Assembly (NCBI RefSeq): GCF_016861605.1
Contig: NZ_BOLM01000003.1
Coordinates: 62,001 to 126,000 of the forward strand
Length of the DNA: 64,000 nt
Direction: 5' to 3'
DNA from: Levilactobacillus wangkuiensis
GTDB taxonomy: Bacteria; Bacillota; Bacilli; Lactobacillales; Lactobacillaceae
Position numbers and translations under genes: made by a program. The notes below the pieces were generated by a model. That model had not been told where the DNA came from. It was given only the letters and a program-made list of their open reading frames with translations, and made no database searches. This document shows positions 36,137 to 43,525 of the stretch, piece by piece; the stretch's first letter is position 1, and the number at the start of each line of letters is the position of its first letter.

Positions 36137-36320
36137 CGTTCCCGGCGGCTGGCTCAAAGCGCCCTGCTGTGGGGCCGGTTCCAGCCTGAAGAGCGGGCTT
36201 CCACCTCGACTTTGAGCCAAAGTGCGGTCTCAAAGGTCGTCCCGTGGGCTAAACTGAGAAAACCACTCAGTTAAGACCACCGACACAGCTGATCACTTTG
36301 GCCCGCCTCTGGTCACTCAC
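36137..36320 (+). repeat. Type-1 structured intergenic repeat
   Basis: Core boxes CCCTGCTGTGGGG, CGACTTTGAGCC...GGTCTCAAAGGTCG and CGACACAGCTG are present, with an AACTGAG/CTCAGTT arm. A weak outer stem extends to AATGGTGAAAA (36103) and TTATTTTCAGCAATT (36337). It lies 88 bp from the uvrA2 start. The remaining spacer to yagU (36360-36600) holds no recognisable feature. Confidence 0.85.
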
Positions 36321-36626
36321 ATCGACCGCGTTGGCTTATTTTCAGCAATTCTACGGCTGACGTGGCGTTAGTCTGTACTCAATTCATGGATAACTCTTTA
36401 ACTGATTTGACGACAGACTGTCTTGTAATGTTAGTCAGATAATTGCTTCCCCTGTCATCGGCGCTACCGTTTCACCTTACCATATTCTAAAATTTTGTGC
36501 GGGGATAGCGACGTTAGATTTTCTTTCATCATTTTGTTCCAAAATCCACAAACAAATCTGCCCCAATCCCATCCCCGAAAGGCTATAATTTAGGGCGTAG
36601 CAACTATTCCGAAGGAGGAATCTTCC

Positions 36627-37151
36627 ATGTCTCTTTTTAAACGTCATCCATTGAATCTCCGCGCAGCCGTCATCGCTGGCGGCGCGGCCGGGATTGTTTC
36701 CGGCTTAGTTAAGCTCGGCTGGGAAAACGTCCTGCCACCCCGCACCGAGGAGCGCAACGCCACCAACCCACCCCAGCGTTTGCTGGAACAATTCGGCATC
36801 CCTGCTAAGGTAACGCACGCCACCTACACCTACTCCGGCCAACAATTGCCGTGGGTCAGCTACGTGATTCACTTTGGCTTCTCGACCACGTTTGCCGTAC
36901 TTTACCAAATCATCGGTGAGAAGATTCCGGCCGTGAAAAAGGACGCTGGCACTTGGTTTGGCCTCGCCATCTGGGTCGCCTTCCATCTCGGCATCATGCC
37001 AGCCATGGGCACCGTTCCCGCCGCTGAGGACCAACCCACGGAGGAACACGTGTCCGAATCGCTGGGCCACATCGTGTGGATGGTCACGAATGATCTGGTG
37101 GGGGCGGAGGTCTACCGCCGTCTAACCCGCGAAAGCCAACGCTGTAAATAA
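36627..37151 (+). CDS. yagU: YagU-family inner-membrane protein (DUF1440)
   Basis: A 174-residue membrane protein with about four hydrophobic segments (AAVIAGGAAGIVSGLVKLGWE, VSYVIHFGFSTTFAVLYQII, WFGLAIWVAFHLGIMPAMG, GHIVWMVTNDLVGAEVYRRL). The KLGWENVLPPR segment is characteristic of the DUF1440/YagU family. The E. coli member is linked to acid resistance, but the molecular role is not known. GAAGGAGG precedes the ATG. A variant repeat begins nine bases after the stop. Confidence 0.8.
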   Translation: MSLFKRHPLNLRAAVIAGGAAGIVSGLVKLGWENVLPPRTEERNATNPPQRLLEQFGIPAKVTHATYTYSGQQLPWVSYVIHFGFSTTFAVLYQIIGEKIPAVKKDAGTWFGLAIWVAFHLGIMPAMGTVPAAEDQPTEEHVSESLGHIVWMVTNDLVGAEVYRRLTRESQRCK

Positions 37152-37159
37152 ACTGCTTG

Positions 37160-37365
37160 TCGGCCGGGGATTCCGGCTGCGGCAGGTCAAGGATTTCGAC
37201 GCTGGTGGGGCAGCCCTGAAGCCTGCAGTACGGTCTTCAGGGCAACTTCCAGCCGACAAATCACGTCTGGAAGGTTGGCCCGTGTTCTAAGGTCGAGCTA
37301 AAATCGCTCGATCTAAGAACACCGACACCAGGTCTCATCCTTGCCTGCCTCCGCCGCCATCCCCT
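37160..37365 (+). repeat. Type-1 structured intergenic repeat (variant c)
   Basis: Same architecture, diverged sequence: closing stem GGATTCCGGCTGCGGCAGG with CCTGCCTCCGCCG region, CTTCCAGCC, CACGTCTGGAAGG, GTGTTCTAAGGTCGAGC with GCTCGATCTAAGAACAC, and CGACACCAGG in place of CGACACAGC. It starts nine bases after the yagU stop and precedes the terminator at 37534. Confidence 0.7.
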
Positions 37366-37533
37366 ACACTGGCGTTTAGTTACGCTGCGGTTTCTGGTTT
37401 CTCTTATATTACGTATTAAAATCGTTTCGCTGGTTCGGTTAGCACTTACGTATCCTTTGGTCCCTATGACCGCTTCCGCTGACTGAACCTTTTTTGATAC
37501 AACTATTTATGTGGCGCCAGCATCTCGACAACA

Positions 37534-37578
37534 AAAAACGGTGTGACCGAGAAATTTCTCAAGGTCACACCGTTTTTA
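37534..37578. terminator. Bidirectional terminator
   Basis: AAAAACGGTGTGACC pairs with GGTCACACCGTTTTT. It can stop plus-strand transcripts from yagU and minus-strand transcripts from marR. Confidence 0.85.
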
Positions 37579-37593
37579 ATTTTACGCAGTCAA

Positions 37594-37619
37594 AAGGACG
37601 TGGAATGCCCACGCCTTTT
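37594..37619 (-). terminator. Terminator immediately after marR-type gene
   Basis: On the minus strand AAAAGGCGTGGG pairs with CCACGTCCTTTT around an ATT-containing loop; it lies about 20 bp after the stop codon. Confidence 0.65.
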
Positions 37620-37637
37620 CAACAGTTTACTTATTTA

Positions 37638-38168
37638 CTAGTGATTCGTGTGGCTCCGGTTGGAGTTCCGGCGCTTGTCGTGCAGACTGTCGAAGCCGAC
37701 GAACCCGGCAGCGACGGCCCGTTCGTTAGCTTGGTGAAGCACGCGAATGAAGCGTTCGGCTTCGTCCTTGCCACCGAAAAATTCTAACCAACGGTGGAAC
37801 CGTTCGTCAGTGGCTTGGGAGAGGTTCCGTTGAACCCGGCTCCCGGCAGCCGTCAAGGTAATGTACTTCACCCGACGGTCGTTAGGGTCAACCTTTTGCA
37901 TCACGTAGTTTTCTTTCAACAAAACGTTGACCTGGCGAGCAATGGCACTCTTGGAGACGCCTTCTAATTTAGCGAGTTCAACCAAAGTCTGGCCGTTCTT
38001 GCTTCGGGCGACATTGTCCATGACCATAAACGCTTCGAAGGTGAGGTTATACTTCTGCGTAGGGATGGAGACAAAGTCACCAATATATTTGAAAATGTGC
38101 ATGTAAAGATCGTCAAATTCTTTTTTCAGTTCAGCTTCGGTTACAGCCTCATTAGTCGATTCTGTCAT
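37638..38168 (-). CDS. MarR family transcriptional regulator
   Basis: A 176-residue winged-helix regulator. Helix-turn-helix LVELAKLEGVSKSAIARQVNVLL near residue 65-88, wing DPNDRRVKYITLTAAGSRV near 100-118, helical dimerisation ends. The DxRxxxxxLT motif is the MarR hallmark. I start at ATG 38168 (MTESTNEAVTEAELK). AAGGAG stands about 13 bases upstream, which is long, but the upstream extension has an un-protein-like composition. Ligand and targets unknown; no operator is evident next to it and no adjacent efflux gene hints at its target. Confidence 0.88.
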   Translation of the reverse strand: MTESTNEAVTEAELKKEFDDLYMHIFKYIGDFVSIPTQKYNLTFEAFMVMDNVARSKNGQTLVELAKLEGVSKSAIARQVNVLLKENYVMQKVDPNDRRVKYITLTAAGSRVQRNLSQATDERFHRWLEFFGGKDEAERFIRVLHQANERAVAAGFVGFDSLHDKRRNSNRSHTNH

Positions 38169-38414
38169 TATCAGTCCATTACTCCTTCTAGTCCAGCGCC
38201 AGGCGCTGTCATTTATGTCCTTTGATTGCGCACAGCTACGGGTCTTAATTCTAGCTGATGAAATTCCGCCCGTCACCGGTCAGCTTTTCCCAAATGGACA
38301 ACCCTCCGTACATTTTACCATGAAATTAAGTTATCCAGTAGTATTTAAAAATTGGGTTTTAAAAAGCGAACGGATGTTCTATAATGAAATTAATCTTATT
38401 TCATCAAGGACGTG

Positions 38415-38666
38415 ATGATTATCATGCAACGTGTTAGCCAGCCAATTAAGCACCTACTCCAACTAGCCTATCAAAACAATCAAGTGACCACGCTAATATT
38501 CAATAACGTTACGTATACGGGAACCGTCGACTACGTTTCAGCTTCCACCGTTTACCTCGGTTTAGCCGCGGGCCATTCTCGGGAAATTCCCCTGACCGGG
38601 ATCAGCCAAGTGCGCTTACACCAATTACAATCTTGGTGGCATCTCTACGAGGGCTCTCGTCAGTAA
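38415..38666 (+). CDS. Small beta-rich protein, possibly Sm-like or YolD-like
   Basis: An 83-residue protein starting at ATG 38415 (AAGGA four bases upstream; ATG 38424 is an alternative). After a basic helix (QRVSQPIKHLLQLAYQNNQ) it shows a regular strand pattern, TTLIFNNVTYTGTVDYVSASTVYL and REIPLTGISQVRL. Five short strands ending in an I-xx-V strand resemble Sm/LSm barrels and the YolD-like family. I cannot decide between them. No partner gene such as umuC lies nearby. Possible RNA- or DNA-linked function is a guess. Confidence 0.6.
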   Translation: MIIMQRVSQPIKHLLQLAYQNNQVTTLIFNNVTYTGTVDYVSASTVYLGLAAGHSREIPLTGISQVRLHQLQSWWHLYEGSRQ

Positions 38667-38943
38667 CTTCTTCTAGTATCGCCTCTCCCCAGCAAAAAAT
38701 AAACCCCTTTTTGCTAAATTGTTGGCTTTTTCTTTACAATTCAAAGAAAACGCTGTCTTCATTTAATCCGTCTGGCTTTTTCGGCAATCCGCAAATTCCG
38801 AAAAAGTCCCTTTTAAGTTAGTCCTAGTCTACCTAGATTATAAACCCTCACGGCCCAAAAAATTGACCACAGTTTAAGTGAACTGGTAACAATTAGAAAG
38901 TTACATAGATTGATTAATTGAGTGGCCTAAACCAATTGCCCTA
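38667..38943. other. Intergenic region, AT-rich
   Basis: Between the small beta-rich gene and the DUF4097 terminator there is no credible frame. CAATCCGCAAATTCCG and similar short repeats around TTCGG are present but form no clear hairpin with a T-run. Confidence 0.4.
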
Positions 38944-38992
38944 AAAAATCCGTGCACAGTCAATTAGATTGACTATCCACGGATTTTTTTAA
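38944..38992 (-). terminator. Terminator of the padR-DUF4097 operon
   Basis: AAAATCCGTG, AGTCAAT and ATTGACT, ACGGATTTT pair around a short TAG loop; on the minus strand T residues follow. Confidence 0.85.
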
Positions 38993-38998
38993 GGCATT

Positions 38999-40471
38999 CT
39001 AACTTAAACGAATACTACCAGAGCTGGCTTGAATGGTCACACGGTGTTCAGCGTTCTCCCCCACAGTGCCAATCTTGTGGTGGTGGTCATCGAGGCTTAA
39101 TTTCGCCTCTTCTGGCACCTTGACGCTAGCGCTCCAATTCTTCGCGTCAAATTGGTAGTCCGTCAGTAACGGCATCTGCAAGGTGGCACTGCCGCTACCA
39201 CTCTCGACGGACACGTCGCTGGTCAGGCCCGTCAGCTGTAAATTCACGCTGCCGTTGCCGGTACTGAAGATCCCCCCGCCGTTCACGTTTCGCCCGCGAA
39301 TGGTGCCGTTGGCCGTGGCCGCGTGCACCTGCCCCGTGACGCCATCCAGCTTGATGGCCCCATTGTGATTCCGCAGGTCGGCGTTCCCGACGTGATCGGC
39401 GATTCGGACCGCGCCGTTACTAGACTCAACGCGCACATCCCCGGCACCCTCACGCACCGTGACGCTCCCGTTCTTGCTAAATAAATCGGTGGTGGCCGTC
39501 ACCTGGTCGAGCCGTACGGAGCCGTTGGTCGAGTGCATTTTCAACTGCTTCAGGTGGTCGTCGAAGGCCCGCACACTGCCGTTCGTGGCGTGCGCATCGA
39601 CGGCTAAGTCGGCCCGCAAGTCGCTGATTTCCAAGCTGCCGTTGCCGGCGTGAACCAGAACCTTGCCCGCTAAGCTAACTGGTAGGAAAATCTCAGTCCG
39701 GGCATGAAGTGGCCACAACCGCGGCCGGTCGCCCTGCTTGATGACCAACAAGTTGCCGTGCCGGGCTGCCCGCAGGTAGTAACGGCTGTTGTCGCGGCTC
39801 ATGTACTCGTTGACCACAATTTTATCAGCGCTGGCCGGCCCCAATTTGATAGCGGCATCGCGGTAGTTAATGTCGAGTTCATTGATGTCTTCGATGGCAA
39901 ATGATTGCGTGTTGACCAACCGCAGGGATTCGACATAGGTCCGCCGGGGCCGCTCGCCGTTGATTTTGACGTCGTCGCCGTCCACGTCGACCAAGCCATC
40001 GGCCACCGTCACGTGGTCCCCATCGACCTGGACCAATTTGCCAAGATCAACCTTATCATTGTCCCCGTCGACCAGCACGTGGTCGCCCCAGGTCACCTTG
40101 TCGCCGTGAATTTGCAGCTTACCAATTTGGACGCGGGATTCATCACCGGTGTTGTCGATGTGGATGGTTTCACCGTCGCTGTCTTGGTCAGAACCGGACG
40201 CGGTCGTGTCGTCACGCTCCGTGGTGTCGGCATTTTTAGTGGTACCCTCATCGTCAGCCACTTCCTTGAGTAGCGTATCGATGTCCCCCAGTTGGTCCAT
40301 GGCCTCGTCGATGGCGCTGGTTGGGTCCTGGCCCTGATTGACTTTATCCGTGACAGCCTCGGTCAGGTCACCGACCAACTCCTCTTTCAACTCGGTCAGT
40401 GCGCGTGACGGTTGGTATTGGCTGAATAGTTGGTCCAGCCGGGTGCGAATTTCCATTGTGATATCGTCCAT
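38999..40471 (-). CDS. HAAS-domain / DUF4097 beta-repeat protein
   Basis: A 490-residue protein. Residues 1-60 form the helical HAAS (DUF1700-like) domain, then an acidic, low-complexity linker (80-105), a short repeat run DGDKVTWGDHVLVDGDNDKVDLGKLVQVDGDHV, and from about 210 a long DUF4097 beta-helix-like repeat (GSLEISDLRADLAVDAHATNGSVRA..., NGSVRLDQVTA, NGAVRIADHVG, NGAIKLDGVTG). It lies directly after padR (2-bp gap), the usual PadR-HAAS-DUF4097 module of Firmicutes, thought to respond to envelope stress. No transmembrane helix is obvious, so it may be cytoplasmic or a peripheral partner. Confidence 0.85.
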   Translation of the reverse strand: MDDITMEIRTRLDQLFSQYQPSRALTELKEELVGDLTEAVTDKVNQGQDPTSAIDEAMDQLGDIDTLLKEVADDEGTTKNADTTERDDTTASGSDQDSDGETIHIDNTGDESRVQIGKLQIHGDKVTWGDHVLVDGDNDKVDLGKLVQVDGDHVTVADGLVDVDGDDVKINGERPRRTYVESLRLVNTQSFAIEDINELDINYRDAAIKLGPASADKIVVNEYMSRDNSRYYLRAARHGNLLVIKQGDRPRLWPLHARTEIFLPVSLAGKVLVHAGNGSLEISDLRADLAVDAHATNGSVRAFDDHLKQLKMHSTNGSVRLDQVTATTDLFSKNGSVTVREGAGDVRVESSNGAVRIADHVGNADLRNHNGAIKLDGVTGQVHAATANGTIRGRNVNGGGIFSTGNGSVNLQLTGLTSDVSVESGSGSATLQMPLLTDYQFDAKNWSASVKVPEEAKLSLDDHHHKIGTVGENAEHRVTIQASSGSIRLS

Positions 40472-40473
40472 GC

Positions 40474-40827
40474 TTAGTCTTCCTCCTCAGTAATCTTGCC
40501 TGTGATCAGATCATCAATAATTGGCTTGGCCACGCGCCAGGCCGCCGTGTTCACCTGCAACATTTCCGTGCCGGTTGCCGTAATGTGATAGTACTTGCGC
40601 CGTGATCCCTGTGACTCATCGCCCCAGTAATCCGTCAACGCGCCGTTCTTTTTTAATCGCCGAAAGACCGTGTACAGCGTGGCTTCGTTCAATTCATAAT
40701 GGCCATCGCTAAGCGCCTTCACCTGCTTAGCCACCTGATAGCCGTAACTATCCCCCTGCTGAAGGATGTTTAAAATAATCGTATCCGTATGGCCCCGGAT
40801 TAAATCTTTGGAAATAACCTCAGCCAT
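40474..40827 (-). CDS. PadR family transcriptional regulator
   Basis: A 117-residue winged-helix repressor: GHTDTIILNILQQGDSYGYQVAKQVKAL is the PadR start, followed by the recognition region LNEATLYTVFRRLKKNGALTDYWG and wing GSRRKYYHITATG. Small (PadR-s1) subtype. It is the first gene of a two-gene operon with the HAAS/DUF4097 protein and probably represses this operon. The operator was not found by eye. Confidence 0.9.
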   Translation of the reverse strand: MAEVISKDLIRGHTDTIILNILQQGDSYGYQVAKQVKALSDGHYELNEATLYTVFRRLKKNGALTDYWGDESQGSRRKYYHITATGTEMLQVNTAAWRVAKPIIDDLITGKITEEED

Positions 40828-40934
40828 GCTGCCACTTCCTTTTCTGTTTTGATGAGACTACTGTATCACGTACTACTGTGTGTGTCAAAGTAATTTATCT
40901 GAAATAGTAAAATTCTTGTTTGGTGCTGGTTGTG

Positions 40935-41138
40935 GAGGATTGGCCGCCTGCGGCTTCCAGGACTACGCCTGCTGTGGGGCCCGGTTCCGGCCTGAGGAAC
41001 GGTCCTCCACCTCGCTTTGAAACCTCGCTGAAGTTCGCGAGTTTCCAAAGTCGTCCCAGGCTGTAAGCCGGCTAAGAAACGCCGACTAACACCCTCGACA
41101 CAGCTGGCTCCGTCCTGGCTTCCTCCGGCTCAGGTTGT
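40935..41138 (+). repeat. Type-1 structured intergenic repeat (variant b)
   Basis: Very close to the copy at 4630, including the closing stem GGCCGCCTGCGGCTTCCAGGA with TCCTGGCTTCCTCCGGCTC. Core boxes CCTGCTGTGGGGCC and CGACACAGCTGG are present; the middle hairpin here is CTTTGAAACC...GGTTTCCAAAG-like instead of CTTTGAG. It is 108 bp from the padR start, pointing away. Confidence 0.85.
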
Positions 41139-41187
41139 GCGTTGAATTTTACGATTTCAGCTAATTCGCTTTGGGTTTGGTTAGGCA

Positions 41188-41390
41188 ATTCGCCTCCGGG
41201 ATGGTGAAAATGAACCGGAACGCTGTGGGCGCCCGTCTGGAGCCAAAGAGCGGTCTCCAGACTTACTTTGAGCCTCACAACCCGAGTCTCAAAGATAGCA
41301 GTTGCCTAAGTGGCCAAGCCCGCCGCTAAGGCAACTCCCACGGCTAAGCTCATTTTCACCATCCCTGCGGCTAACACTGGTTTAACCCGC
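41188..41390 (+). repeat. Type-2 structured intergenic repeat
   Basis: Outer stem GGGATGGTGAAAATGA pairs perfectly with TCATTTTCACCATCCC. Inside are CGCTGTGGGCGCC, GTCTGGAGCC...GGTCTCCAGAC, CTTTGAG...CTCAAAG, AGTTGCCTAAGTGG and TTAGGCAACT-like arms and CCCACGGCT. It lies 50 bp after the type-1 copy, in the same orientation. Confidence 0.85.
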
Positions 41391-41424
41391 ACCAAATCCA
41401 TAGCTACCTTCCCACTCCACGACA

Positions 41425-41455
41425 AAAACGCTCAGCAAGTTTCTACTGAGCGTCA
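41425..41455 (-). terminator. Terminator downstream of cdd and its repeat
   Basis: On the minus strand ACGCTCAG pairs with CTGAGCGT, followed by TTTTGT. The type-1 copy at 41627 lies between cdd and this terminator. Confidence 0.85.
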
Positions 41456-41626
41456 CATTCTAAGTATTCAAAAATTTAAGCTAACCTAACAGTTCGTGGT
41501 TATCCACTAGACACAAGCAATCACGCCTCAACTCAATCTTCAATGGATGGAGCTGGCCCTAGTCGCAGGAAAAAGTGAAAAGGACAAAACCAAGCTCCTT
41601 GAACTAACCGTAAATGCCCACATCCG

Positions 41627-41812
41627 TGTCAGCGACCAGAGGCGGGTCAAGGTTCCCGGCTGTGTCGGTGGTCTTGGCTGGAGTTCTTTTCCAGCCTAGC
41701 CCACGGGACAACCTTTGAGACCGCACTTTGGCTCAAAGTTGAGGTGGAAGCCCGCTTCACAGGCTGGAACCGGCCCCATAGCAGGGCACCTTGAACCCGC
41801 CGTCGGGAGCGA
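41627..41812 (-). repeat. Type-1 structured intergenic repeat
   Basis: Closing stem GGCGGGTCAAGGT with ACCTTGAACCCGCC; core boxes as in the other copies. It begins 24 bp after the cdd stop in the cdd reading direction and ends well before the terminator at 41455. Confidence 0.87.
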
Positions 41813-41835
41813 ACTTCGGATGGACCCGTTTACGA

Positions 41836-42228
41836 TTAGTTCAAGTCGACGAAGGCGCCGGGGAGGATGCCCTCAACCGTGGTCTCCGTGAAAGCACCCT
41901 TCTGGTTGGTCAGGTAGATCGGCGCATCGGCATCAAAGAATTCGGAAATAACCTGACGGCAAATCCCACAAGGGGCAATTGGACCGTCCGTGTTCCCGGT
42001 CACCAGCAAAGCCGTGAAGTGTTTTTCACCCGCAGCGATACCGGAGAAGATTGCCGTCCGTTCGGCACAGTTGGTGGCACCGTACGAAGCGTTTTCAATG
42101 TTACAGCCACCGTAAATCTTGCCGCTGGCACCGACCGCTGCTGCTCCAACGTGGAAATGCGAGTATGGGGTGTACGCCTTGTCGAGCATGTCAGTTGCGA
42201 CCTTTAACAATTCTTGTTTATCAGCCAT
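41836..42228 (-). CDS. cdd: Cytidine deaminase
   Basis: A 130-residue homotetrameric-type enzyme converting (deoxy)cytidine to (deoxy)uridine in pyrimidine salvage. The substrate loop PYSHFHVGAAA is at about 20-30, the catalytic NCAERTAIF (Cys zinc ligand, Glu proton shuttle) near 53, and the second zinc pair PCGICRQ near 87-93. Length matches the family. ATG 42228 has GAAGGAGG seven bases ahead; the longer frame is spurious. It is monocistronic with a repeat in the presumed 3' untranslated region. Confidence 0.95.
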   Translation of the reverse strand: MADKQELLKVATDMLDKAYTPYSHFHVGAAAVGASGKIYGGCNIENASYGATNCAERTAIFSGIAAGEKHFTALLVTGNTDGPIAPCGICRQVISEFFDADAPIYLTNQKGAFTETTVEGILPGAFVDLN

Positions 42229-42497
42229 GATGAATCCTCCTTCGTTAATAAAACGGTTTACGTCTTCATTGTTACATATTTTCACTGAAAACGCTACCAT
42301 TTGAACGAATTTTCTTGGGGTTTACTTAATTTTTTCCTAAACGGCCGCCTAAACGGGCTAACGCTGGGGTCCACTATGCTAGAATTGACCACAGATATCC
42401 GCAACTTGAATTTAGCGGTCGCCGTGGGTGGTGGTCATCCTGCCTGCCCCAGAATCGATTGGCCCCTAATCCTAATTAACCAAGGAGAAATAACTTC

Positions 42498-43082
42498 ATG
42501 AAAGTGTTACGCAGTGTTTTTAGTTGGATCATCCCCATTTTAGTGGCGCTCGTCTTAGTGGTGCTGGTGCGGACCTTCCTGTTTGAGGTCGTCAAGGTTT
42601 CGGGGGACTCCATGGAACCCAACCTCGTCGACCAGGAGCGGATGGTCGTGGTCAAGCCGCTTAAGTTAAAACGCCTCAGCGTGATTGTCTTCGACGCTTA
42701 CGGCGAGGATCCCGCTGCGGCCAAGAACACCAACTACGTCAAACGCGTGATTGGCCTGCCCGGCGACAAGGTCGTCAGCCAAAATGGCTACATTTACGTC
42801 AATAATAAAAAAATCAATCAGTCCTTCATCAACCAGAATGAGCGGACCACGGGAACCGGCGATTGGACACTGAGTTCCCTGGCACAAAAGGGCAACTGGA
42901 CCTACAAGGGCAACCGGGTGCCTAAGGGGCACTACTTCGTCCTGGGCGACCACCGCAGCGTTTCCGAGGACGGCCGGGCCTGGGGCTACGTCAGTGCCAA
43001 CAAGGTGATGGGTGTCGTCAAAGTGCCCTTCTGGCAAGGAACCACTGAACATCGAACCAATGTGAATAGCTTGGCAAGTTAA
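42498..43082 (+). CDS. lepB: Signal peptidase I
   Basis: A 194-residue membrane-anchored serine protease that cleaves signal peptides from exported proteins, such as the many surface proteins in this window. One N-terminal membrane helix (about 10-29), then box B SGDSMEPNL with catalytic Ser38, box D YVKRVIGLPGD with catalytic Lys82, and box E GDHRSVSEDGR. AAGGAG precedes the ATG. A bidirectional terminator separates it from the next, opposite gene. Confidence 0.95.
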   Translation: MKVLRSVFSWIIPILVALVLVVLVRTFLFEVVKVSGDSMEPNLVDQERMVVVKPLKLKRLSVIVFDAYGEDPAAAKNTNYVKRVIGLPGDKVVSQNGYIYVNNKKINQSFINQNERTTGTGDWTLSSLAQKGNWTYKGNRVPKGHYFVLGDHRSVSEDGRAWGYVSANKVMGVVKVPFWQGTTEHRTNVNSLAS

Positions 43083-43092
43083 TTTCGCCGAC

Positions 43093-43137
43093 AAAAAATG
43101 ACAGCCACAATCAGCGATGATTGAGCTGCCATTTTTG
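43093..43137. terminator. Bidirectional terminator after lepB
   Basis: AAAAATGACAGCCACAATCA pairs with TGATTGAGCTGCCATTTTT, with A- and T-runs on either side. Confidence 0.9.
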
Positions 43138-43146
43138 TTTGGTTTG

Positions 43147-43317
43147 CTAATCTTCTGGATGCTCCAAAAAGGCAAAAAATTCTTCTACGCTACTAAACGT
43201 CGTGACGCGTCCCGCTTTCACATCAGCGAGCGCCTCCTCTAACTCTGTCAGTTTTTCGTGGTCTTGATCAGTTGATTCTGGTTGGGGATGGTTATTTTGT
43301 GCGTCTACCTCTGTCAC
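43147..43317 (-). CDS. Small antitoxin-like protein (56 aa)
   Basis: It starts with GTG at 43317, six bases after GAGGAGG. The 56-residue acidic product starts with a disordered half (TEVDAQNNHPQPESTDQDH) and ends LTELEEALADVKAGRVTTFSSVEEFFAFLE. The EALxDVKxGRV...SVEEF pattern is typical of the C-terminal toxin-binding half of RelB/Phd-like antitoxins, but no DNA-binding half and no toxin gene are present. It could be a remnant or an orphan antitoxin; function uncertain. It lies between lepB and ohyA, oriented like ohyA. Confidence 0.6.
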   Translation of the reverse strand: MTEVDAQNNHPQPESTDQDHEKLTELEEALADVKAGRVTTFSSVEEFFAFLEHPED

Positions 43318-43398
43318 GATGGGCCTCCTCGATGACTGTATTGGGGATAATCTAACATCCTTGGCGCAACAAGACTAGCCAGGCCCTTCAATTTCCAA

Positions 43399-43434
43399 CA
43401 AAAAAGGAGCCAACCCAATCAGGTCGGTTCCTTC
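43399..43434 (-). terminator. Terminator of ohyA
   Basis: On the minus strand AAGGAACCGACC pairs with GGGTTGGCTCCTT, followed by TTTTTG. The spacer to the ohyA stop carries nothing else. Confidence 0.8.
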
Positions 43435-43525
43435 ATTTCCAGGGTAAAGGCGTTGTGCCCACAACATAAGCGATGGCCGTCGCAAGGAGGACTGCCCCAC
43501 TTAACCGGCCCCTACCCCTAATTAT

